A stretch of 64,000 bases of DNA from Sinotaia quadrata. Taxonomy: Eukaryota; Mollusca; Gastropoda; Architaenioglossa; Viviparidae. Position 1 is the first letter of the stretch. Every line of letters begins with the position of its first letter. The translations under genes were made by a program, and so were the position numbers. The stretch spans positions 17,899,975-17,963,974 of the forward strand of contig CM054183.1 of NCBI GenBank assembly GCA_028829895.1. Direction: 5' to 3'. This document shows, piece after piece, positions 23,701 to 34,714 of this stretch. The notes beneath the pieces were generated by a model. It was given only the letters and a program-made list of their open reading frames with translations, searched no databases and was not told where the DNA came from.

Positions 23701-26700
23701 CGACGTAGTACTGGCACACGTCACGGGCTTTTCTTGGAGGTGCACCGGAGCAGGCCAAAAATAGACTTCACCCCTTGCATCTCTAACTTCAGCTCGGGTC
23801 GGCTTGTAACGAGCCGCCCGTTTTGTGACATCTGGTGACCACTGACCGTGATCTGACAAGGTAAATTGTGTTGTTGTAAGAAAGTGTCATCTCTTTCCTG
23901 CTTTTCTATCTCATCACCATTATGCATTGTTTATTGCATGTTAGGGCTTTGCTATTGAGACTTAGGTGAACTGGATTTTGATAAGACTTATTATTGTGTT
24001 GAAATAAGTTTTATAATCTTTACGCTATTATCGTTAACGCGTACCGACTCGTGTTTAGACGTACATAGATCGATATTTCGTACGCTACATTAGCAACTGT
24101 TGTTTTGCTAATTTTGCTAACTTTGCAAATTTGCGATTGGGATTCCTTTTATTCGTGATTGTCATAATCCTAATCACGTGGTGGCTGGTGTTCATACGCA
24201 CACCATTGCACCACTTGTGACCGACAGAGGTCAAAATCCCGCGAATATTCTAAGTCACTTTATCCATACTCGTGATAACTAGCGATTTTAAAAATGGCCG
24301 AGCTAGTAAACATAAAGAAAGAACTCATGGCTATGGGTAGAGAATTCGGGTATGAAAAAGCCGAGTTAAAGGAATACGTGGATGAGGAGATAGCTAAATG
24401 GTATGTTGCGAAAGAAAATGAGGCGAAAGAGGTGAGAGAGCTAGAGGAAAAAAGATCGAAAGAGGTGAGAGAGCTAGAGGAAAAAAGATCGAAAGAGGCT
24501 ATAGAGCTAGAAGATAAGAGAGAGTTAGTTAAACAGCTAGAGATGCAAACTTTGAGAGAGCTAGAGGAGAAAAGATCGAGAGAGGCTAGAGAACTAGAGG
24601 ATAGGAAAAATGAGCTAGAGGAAAAAAGATCGAAAGAGGCAAGAGAAATAGAGTTATTAAAGATTCAGTCTGCTAGGGATTTAGAAGATAAAAGGCAGGA
24701 AGTAGAAGAGAAAAAGCTTAAGTTAAAAGCTAGAGCACATCAGGAACAGCTTGAATTAGCTAAGCAAGAGGTAACAGCTAGAGAGAAGTTGTTAGATGGG
24801 ACTGCTAAGCAACAGGCCGAATTAAATAAACCCCGTACACGGCTAGCTTTCTTTAACCCTGAAGTCGAGACGATTGACGAGTTTTTGACACGCTTTGACA
24901 GTTTCATTGCCAACTTTAATTACAGTGACATTGAAAAGAAACAACAACTCGGTCAAATACTTCAAGGTGAAAGCTCGCGCGCATTTACTGATCTAACGCG
25001 CGATCCCGCTATTACTTATGCAGATCTCAAAACGGGTTTGATGCGTACTTTTCAATGTACAGCAGAAGGCTTTCGAAAAATGTTTAGGAGAGCCATACCT
25101 AAAGCAAATGACACCATGCAAGCCTTCGGTACCCGGTTACGCCATTATCTTGATAGATGGATTGATTTGACAGACATCCGGAAGACATATGAGGGCCTAT
25201 TTGATTTGATATTAAGAGATCAATTTCTCCATATTGCTCCGCCTGCAATGACGACATATTTGCAGCGAAATCCTCCGACTAACTTCAGTGATATGTTGAA
25301 GTTAGCAGACACGTATAATGATTACCCTGATCCGGTAATTACGAGGAGCGCACCACGCCCTCCTCCTACAAATCGGCAGAAGTATACACCGAAACTGAAC
25401 CGACCGATGGCGAAATCGGAAAAACCCGAACCGGTACAACGGACATACACTAAGTCACAGGACGTACGACGTCACACACGTGACTCCCCGCCTATGACAT
25501 GTTACACTTGCAAAGGGAAGGGGCATAGTTCTCAGAACTGTCCCAGTCCACGTGATGTAAAGGTATGCACTGAAACAGGTGCAACTCTAAAGACCCAACA
25601 GGCTACAGTAAACGGACAAAAAGTCAAAATACTGGTCGATACAGGCGCGTCCATAAGCTGCATAAGTGCTAAACTTGTACGCCCAGAACAGTATCTAAGA
25701 GGTAGTGTCCGCATTCGATGTGTTATGGGGCACCTTAGTACATGTCCAAGAGCCACTGTACATGTTACGTCATCCGTATTTTCCGGTACAGTCACCGCCG
25801 CAGTAATAAGAGACATGCAGTTCGGATTCATACTATCGCCCGGGCAGTGTGACGCACACACTGATGACATCTATCCTGTTCTCCCCGTAACCACTAGAGC
25901 ACAACGGGAACGTAGTAAACAAGGACCCCCAGCTCTAAAGATAGTCGAGAATACATTCCCGCAGTTGACCCCAAGTCAACTCAGTCACCTGCAGCAGGAG
26001 GACAAAAGCTTGTCCGCAATGCTAAAGCTGGCACGGAAAAACACTATTACGTCCAGCAAGTACGCGACAATTACGTATTTCCTGAAGGACGGACTAGCGT
26101 TTCGGCGCACCGACTTTAAGGAAAATGATACTAGAAGCACCACGTGTTTATTTACCCCTACACCACTCAGACAGCTGATTCTTAGCTTTGCACACGATTC
26201 CATCATGTCCGGACATCAGGGCGCACGGCGCACTGAGCAGCGAGTACGTGAGGACTTTTTTTGGCCAGGCCTGAGTAGGGATGTTCGCTCGTACGTTCGT
26301 ACATGTACGCAGTGTCAACAACATATTGACCGAGGGCGTGTCAGTCGAGTTCCCCTCGAGATAGTACCAACAGTAGAGGAACCATTCCTAAAAGTCGCAG
26401 TAGACATTATTGGCCCAATCATTCCCGCGGCCGAAGGAGGATATCGCTATATCCTAACAATCGTGGATTTTGCAACACGATATCCAGAAGCAGTCGCATT
26501 AAAGGGCATCACAGCAATCGAAGTCGCAGACGCTTTAATAGACGTATTTTCTCGCACGGGCGTTCCCCGAGAGATATTGAGTGACCAGGGCACTCAATTC
26601 ACCTCAGCAATGATGGCTGAAACAATGCGTCTACTGGCGTGTAAACAGTTGTTCTCATCACCATATCACGCTCAGTCTAATGGTGCCGTTGAACGTTTCA

Positions 26701-29700
26701 ACGGTACAATAAAGAAAATGTTAATTAAAATGGCCTCGGAACAACCCGACCAGTGGCCGCGTTTTCTAGCACCATTACTCTTCGCGTATCGCGAACTCCC
26801 ACAAGAGAGTACGGGCTACTCACCGTTCCAACTACTATACGGCAGGCAACCTCGTGGTCCCCTTAAGCTAATAAAAGAAACATGGGTCAAGGGAGACACT
26901 GTGACCGATGGTAAAGATGTTCACACGTACGTAGCCGAACTACGTCAACGTCTGACCGAAACGTGTCACTTAGCACAGGAAAACATTCGCGAAAAACAAC
27001 CCCGATACAAGCGAAATTTTGACCGTACGGCTGTGGAACGTGACCTCGAACCAGGTCAGCTCGTGTTACTCTTGCGGCCCACGCATAATAACCGCATGCA
27101 AATGCACTGGCGTGGACCCTACCGCGTTATTAAGCGTGTGAAGCAGAACGATTATAGCATACAGATAGGAAATAAGCAGAAAATCTATCACATAAATATG
27201 CTAAAGCGTTACTATGAACGCAGCGACGAACAGATACAAAACGTGAATGTCGCACTGATACAATTGGAAGACTCCAATTTCAGAACAGACATGATGTCCG
27301 CCGAAACCCAGCCTAACTCTGCAGTTACAGTCGATCAAGTCGAGATTGACTCGAACTTAACTGTCGAACAGCGCGACGCAATGTCAAAGCTCCTACACAG
27401 ACACGCGCGCATATTCACCGACCAACCGGGCCACTCAGATTTGGTTGAACACCGCATCAAACTTTTAAGCGACAAACCGATACGCTTAAAACAGTACCCA
27501 CAGAAATATGAGAGCACAAAGTACATAGCAGAACAGGTGCGTGAAATGCAAAAACAGGGCGTGATTGAACAGTCAATCTCCCCATATTCATCACCGGTCG
27601 TCTTAGTTAAAAAGAAAGACGGTACGCTTCGTTTTTGTGTGGACTACAGACAGTTAAATGAGATAACTGAATTTGATGCGGAACCCATCCCAAATCAGGA
27701 CGAATTATTCGCAAAACTAACCAAGGCACATTACTTTTCAAAGTTTGACATGTGCAAAGGATACTGGCAACTGTCAGTTGCTATTGACGACAGACCAAAA
27801 ACAGCATTTCCAACCCCGCTAGGCTTATTTCAGTTTTGCCGACTACCGTTCGGACTAGCGAACGCACCCGCAACATTCGCGCGCTTCATGCGAAAATTAC
27901 CGTTAGAGAGCGTTGACGCATTGAATTTCTTTGATGACATACTGGTAGCAACAGGAACATGGGACCAACATTTATCCTCAGTGGATGGTCTACTTGACAT
28001 TCTCGAGCGCCATAGATTGACCGTGAAACCTTCCAAAGTACGCGCGGGCTTTCGGGAGATTGAGTTTCTTGGCCATATCATAAGTGACGGACAAATAGGC
28101 CCAAATCTAGACTTAACTGCAGCCATTCGTGACATGACCTTACCGACTACAAAGAAACAGGTCAGGGCAGTTTTGGGACTAGTGGGGTACTACCGAAAAT
28201 TTGTCCCAAACTTCAGTACGCTTCTTAAACCACTGACGGACTTAACTGGGAACAAACAACCCACGAAAATACGATGGACGGCCGAGTGTAGCACCGCCCT
28301 CGAAAAAGTGAAGGACATCTTGACCAGTAAACCCGTCCTACAGTTACCAGACTTCGACAAGAGATTTATTGTCAGGACCGACGCATCAGACGAAGGCCTC
28401 GGTGCCATACTTCTCCAAGAGACAGATGACGAATACCTACCGGTAGCATACGCGTCTAAGAAACTGTTAGATCGTGAAACACGGTACTCTACGATTGAAA
28501 AAGAGTGCTTAGCAATCGTATGGGCACTCAAGAAATTTAGTGCATATCTGTACTCTAAACCATTCATCCTGCAGTGCGATCATAAGCCGCTGACATATCT
28601 GCGCACTAGCATGTACGATAACGCTAGGCTAACTAGATGGACACTCCTGCTACAGGAGTATAGCTTCGTTGTCGAACACATCGCGGGCAGAGAAAATTCG
28701 GGTGCCGATGCATTATCCCGGCATGCCATAACCGCGATATAAACAAGAGAGAGGATAGTCTCTCCACAGATGCGCATATAATTCCTGTGGGGACTATCAT
28801 GTGAAATAAAATTCTTTTTGTTCCTATTTGATTTCCACTCTGTGAGCTCCAATCAATTTTAAGAAGGGGGTTGTCACAGGAAATGAGGGACAGAAATTAT
28901 ATTTTATTTCATTTTAAAAAACCGCTAACAAAACTAATTGAAGTAATCCGAGTTTTGTTATTTTTCGTATGTAGCATGAAACTTCCAGTAACGGTCACCT
29001 AAGATCTCTTTAGTAGACAGACGTTCGTGACGCAGTGTGTGTTAAATATCATATTGAATATATGTATTAGTTTATGAAGAATATGTATATTAAATAAATT
29101 GGGACAACTGCGCAATACCGTCACATGTTGTTGACGAGTGAAATGGCCAGTGCGCATTAGGATTGACCACAGAGAAGCGTGCATCACGATTACCACTATA
29201 TATCCAAGGCAAAAATCATGTCACAGGACATAGCTTCTGGAAGTTTTGGAAACCTTCAGTGAGAGCTATATAAGAGGCAAAATGAAGACTTTTATTCTCA
29301 ATGTTGAAAACGTCGATTCGTCTGAAGCCAGTCTAACTTCACGTATGAATTATCTCATGTACAGAGATTTCATAAAGGAAAGCTGCAATAATCTCTTTCC
29401 ATCCGTTTTCCATCCGTCTGATGCCATATATTGAGTAGCGAGGCAAAATTACTCAGTATAACTGTTGGCAAAGTGGAAAGTTCGCTGTCCAGAAAAACCT
29501 GATGCATGCGACGCTGGTTGTATGCAGTTAACGACACGAGGGACCAACTTGTTCTTCCCCCTGTCTGAGTTCGTTTTGGCAGTCTATCCCGCAAATTGAG
29601 GGGCTGGCGCCGGAGATACATATCCGGATTTCTACACTCAATGTAATGCGACGACACATCCCACTGGACGACTCCACCCGATAATGCTCAACGTCGTTGG

Positions 29701-32700
29701 GATGTCCGTTTCCACGACAATTATCGAAGCTGACAACAGTCAGCTAAATTTCAGATTTCTCCCCGTGATAATCTGAAAGTGGTGCCTAGATTCTGCAGAG
29801 TCTTCACCTGTAATGCGACGCCTCAATTGCGCCGTGATCTTCACTTTGAAGTGCCGCTTATAAGTGACGTGTGAGATTACGTCATCTCCTTGGAACTCTG
29901 ACATTAATAGTGAGTAATCATTAGCACGGCTAACGCGCACATACTTAAGTCTAGGACTCTTAAGAAAATGAACACTATTATATCGTTTGCAAAATAAGAA
30001 CTCTAATGTTAAAAGTAATGCTTATTTTACATGGCAACTATTGTTAAAGCGGCCACATTTGCCGCATAAGAATTGTGTAATTAATCTTTATTTTATATTT
30101 TGAATTTCATCATTTTCATCTCCCCTTATTTCCCACAGAGTGTATGACATTGGAAAGTTGAATGAATGATTAATCACTGTGCGAAAGAGTAGTGCCCCTT
30201 TTAAATCGGGAAATAAATAACCTGATTTAAACATCTTTCAACTCTCTTGTTATTCATAATTTTTGAGAGGGACGAAAGAATTTGTACTATTGTTTTGTAC
30301 CGTTCGTCTGTTCGTCCATTTATTCACATTTATGATACACACTCACAACACACACTGCCAATAAAACGTTCCTTGGCATGACACTAATAAACTGGGCCCC
30401 ACCCAAACATCAATGGAGTATGTCATGTGTGTCTATGTAACAACCTGACACGACGTAGTACTGGCACACGTCACGGGCTTTTCTTGGAGGTGCACCGGAG
30501 CAGGCCAAAAATAGACTTCACCCCTTGCATCTCTAACTTCAGCTCGGGTCGGCTTGTAACGAGCCGCCCGTTTTGTGACAGTCACAATGGCTCTAAGTAC
30601 TTGAATTTATTAACTGTTTCCAGTTTCTGATCACCAATCATGATGTCATTGCCAATGCCACTGGTGTTGTTGGTCATCAATTTGGTCTTCTTTGCACTGA
30701 TTTCCATATCAAAAGCAGCAGCTGTCCTGTCCAGTTTTGCTACCAAATGAGCTAGCACTTCCTCATTTCCTGCAAGGCCATCGATGTTGTCAGCAAAGCA
30801 TAAGTATATTATTGTTCTGCCTCCAATACTGACAGTTCCTTCATGGTCTTCCAGAGCATCTGTCATGATTCTTTCAAGGAAGATGTTGAAGAGAGTAGGT
30901 GAAAGTAAGCAGCCTTGTCTGACTCCCATTGTTATCCTGAACCGATCTCCTATTTGGGCGTTGAAGTAGACTGCACTGGTGACATTGCTGTAAAGGCTTT
31001 CTATGACTTTGATCAGGTTGGCATTGAGGTTGTACAGCTTCATGATGGACTAAAGGGCTGCATGCCACACCCTATCAAACGCCTTCTTAAAATCTACAAA
31101 GACATGATAGAGGTTTTTTTGGTGCTGGAAGTACTTCTCACATAGTATTCTCAGGTTAAAGATCTGTTCAGTTGTGCTTTGCCCTGGTCTGAAGGCTGCC
31201 TGTTCTTCAGCTATGATTTCCTCTGCTTGCAGCTTTAGTCTGTTTAATATGATTTTTAGCATGCTTTGCTTGGGTGGATATATAAGACCGATCCGTATGA
31301 CAGTTGACATTACTTGCAAATTGCTTTTCTGGGGGAGAATATTATGAGTGACTGAGTCCATGGTGTTGGCTCTGTCTGCCAGATCTTATTGCAGATTGTT
31401 AGTAGGGCGTTTATCATAGCTTCTCCCCCTTCTTGGATAGTTCTGCAGGGTTGTTGTCTACTCCCGCTGCCTTTCCTTGTTTCAATGATTTCACTGCAGT
31501 CTATACTTCTGCTCGGAGGATGGGGGCAGTTGTCAGTGTTGGCCACTGGTGGGGTGTTGAGTGTATCTGGGTTCCCTGTAGGTCTGTGGTTGTATAGATC
31601 TGAGCAGTATTCTGTCCATCTCTTAAGAATGTCAGTGCAGGAGTTAAAGATCAAAAATAAACCACAGTCTTCAGTGAAGGAGTTAAAAATAAATCAAGTG
31701 TCAGTGGTAAATGAAATCACTGGGTTTGCAGTGAAGAGTTTAAAAGATCAAGTGTCAGTAGTAAACGAATTATTTTGTTCACAGCTAAAGGGTTAAAAGA
31801 TCAAGCAGTGGAGCCAACAATATCATGTTCTCAACTTCATGTAGTGTAAACTTTACCAATATCAGCTGATCATTAAATAATAACTTTGTTTTGTGATTAG
31901 ACAAAATTATATAATCATCACATATATGTACATTTATTATGTCAATCATCACATATATGTACATTTACTATGTCAATCACCACATATATTTACATTTACT
32001 ATGTCAGTTATCACATATAGGTACATTTACTATGTTAATCACCTTTCTCTGTATTGGGTACACCAAGGTAAATGGTAGGTATAGAAGAGTTCTCCACATC
32101 ACTGTAATATTCAATCAGGTTTGTTTCTCTTCCCCATGTAGACTTTACAATGCTGACTTTAAAAATTTAATAAGATAAAATGAAAATTAATGAAGAATAT
32201 ATTTTGTAACAGGGTAATTCTATGAAGCAAAGCATTATATAAAGCTGTTCATTAACATAAACATTAGGTACATATAAACTACAGTATATGAAATGCATTC
32301 TTAAATGTCATATGCAATATGTTTGTCTGTGTGCATGTGTGTGGTTCCATCCATCAATCCACCCATCCGTCTGTCCATCCATCCATCCATCCATCCATCC
32401 ATCCATCCATCCATCCATCCATCCATCTATTTATCTCTCAGGGTGGGTTTTTTTTTTATGAGCAGCTCTGTTGAAATTATTTAATTAAAAATCCTCCCTA
32501 GTTAAGAAACACATGAACTAGAAGTTGGCAAATAAAAGTTAACCAAGCACAGTAAGACACACATATTTTTAGTCAAATTAAAAAATAGCAAGAGTATCTG
32601 CTTCTATCATACAATCCAAATACACAGCAATAACACTCTATACTGTTATCTTTTTTTTTAATTAGATGTTATCTGAATGACTTGATGATGATTGCTCATG

Positions 32701-34672
32701 ATTACTGAATGATCTGATGATGTCAGCACAAACCTGGATGTTATCTAAATGATTTGATGATGAGAGCTCATGATTAGATGTTATCTGAATGATATGATTA
32801 TGTCTGCAATTAACTGGATGTTACCTGAATGATCTGATGATGACAGCTCACAATTAGATGTTATCTGAATGATCTGATGATGACAGCTCACAATTAGATG
32901 TTATCTGAATGATATTATGATGCTTGCAATTAACTGGATGTTATATGAATGATCTGATGATGACTGCTCAGTTTAGATTTCATCTGAATGATTCTTATAA
33001 TAAATACTTACAATTAGATTTTATCTGAATGATCTGAAAATAATTATTTACAATTAGATTTTATCTGAAATATCTGAAAATAACTGCTTACAATTAGATT
33101 TTATCTGAATGATCTGAAAATAACTGCTTACAATTAGATTTTATCTGAATGATCTGATGATGATTGCTTAAGATTATAATTTCAGAAGTGGGAAAGAATA
33201 GCAGCAAAAGTGAAGTGCCAGAGCACTAAGGGGAGATAAGTTTATTACTGCAATGAATTATTTACCCCTATCATCGTGAAACTTGCTGCAAGTCTTAACT
33301 GCCACAAAAAGCTCATCCTTGTCTATAGGTTTTCCCTGTAAGGAAAGCAAAAATCACATTAAGAAAACAATTACAGACATAAGGACGGGACAGCAGTAAG
33401 AGAATTACACCACTGCAAAATCTTGATTATGCAGGGCAGAGGGTAAGATTGATGGGTGCAGAGTAGCAAGAATAATCCAACAATACAAATACTTCACAGC
33501 AAAACAGATAAAAGTGATATGTTATAAATATAAGTGATATTTACAGAGCTATTCAGGACATATCAAAAGTAATCCCATATATTCTTTTAATGTACGTGAT
33601 GCCTTAATATGCTAACATTTCAGAGATGTCATTAACTCAAAAACAAAAAAAGTCAAGCAACGGGAACACACACACACACACACACACACAAAATCATTTA
33701 ATTTTAGTCTAAACATGTTGCCATCTTGAAGACATCTGCCATAAAAGCTGTTTAGGGATCCAGAAGAATATACTGATTTCCAAGGGAAATTCTTCTCAAC
33801 TAAATTTAAAGACACAAATAAGCTAATAACTTTTTAAAAGACAGAAATGAACAGCTCCTCACACTTAAGAAAAAGATTTGTCCTATTGCTAAGAATGTGA
33901 GCTAAGAAAATGATAACATATATTAAGACACCCCAACCAAGCAGTTGTTTTGTCTTGTGAATTATATGAAAACCTTTAATGCACTGCTTTACTATCTAAA
34001 AACTGTAATATTGTAGTATATTGTTAGTTTTATAGCTTATACTACATAACTTCACATGTATTTTTCTGAATTAGCATTTGTGGTAGGCACTTCTGTCCCT
34101 TTCAAAACCACTTACACAGACAGGGAATCTCTGGGAAAGCCAAGTAACACATCCACACTCTTGAAGGTGCTTTTCTTCTCTTTCTTCCCAGCCACAAAAC
34201 TGGCATAATGGAGTTAGACTAACATTGAGAGTGTCTTTCATGAGCATGGCAAGCTGCAATGTAGCAAAAGGTCCATTCAAAATTATAAATAAAAATAAAT
34301 TTAAATCCTATAAACACAATAGTTATGTGGACAGCACTAAGTGTGACTTCAGGGGAATACATTATAGAAAGTAAAACAAAGTAATAATATTTATCCACAG
34401 TCACAAACAGAAAAATTAATTCAAAAAGCACTCATCAATTTCCTTACAAAAACAAACATAATACACCTTCTTTAAAACATTTTAGGTAGTGACTTAAAAA
34501 AACACAACCCCTCCCCTCCACAGCTACCACCTGCATTATAAGAAACTAACCACCTCCATATGAACTATAGTATGTAGAATGACTTCTTCAGAATGAGTGG
34601 AGAAACAAACCAGGATAGAGAACATCAAAAGATGAAAAGTCTACTGCAGTTCCTGTGAGGAAAGAAGTTATC

Positions 34673-34714
<42 letters not shown>

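Larger units (their letters stand above)
22122..23830 (+). repeat. 5' long terminal repeat
   Basis: 1709 bp, beginning TGTCACAGG and ending TTTTGTGACA. Every line I compared is identical to the 3' LTR at a constant offset of 6750 bp. Likely promoter TATATAAG at 22517. Short ORFs inside it are duplicated exactly in the other LTR and have no recognisable domain. Confidence 0.95.
22122..30580 (+). mobile_element. Gmr1-like LTR retrotransposon (Ty3/gypsy enzymes, copia order)
   Basis: Complete 8459-bp element: two 1709-bp LTRs with TGTCACA...TGTGACA ends, GTCAC target duplication on both sides, primer-binding-like site, one gag-pol ORF, polypurine tract AAGAAGGGGG. No env ORF lies between pol and the 3' LTR. 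The integrase region precedes reverse transcriptase and RNase H, the order known from Ty1/copia and from the unusual Gmr1 group of Ty3/gypsy-like elements (cod, other deuterostomes). The element lies in intron 10 of B3GLCT, antisense to the host gene, and interrupts an older LINE. Confidence 0.95.

Noticed and set aside
25532..25870. Antisense ORFs across the gag-pol gene (also 27830-28135, 28190-28567)
   Set aside because: Shadows of the long sense ORF in GC-richer DNA.
32660..33175. Possible CRISPR-like array of spaced repeats
   Set aside because: Eukaryotic context, degenerate units with no unique spacers, and no cas genes. It is a decayed minisatellite.
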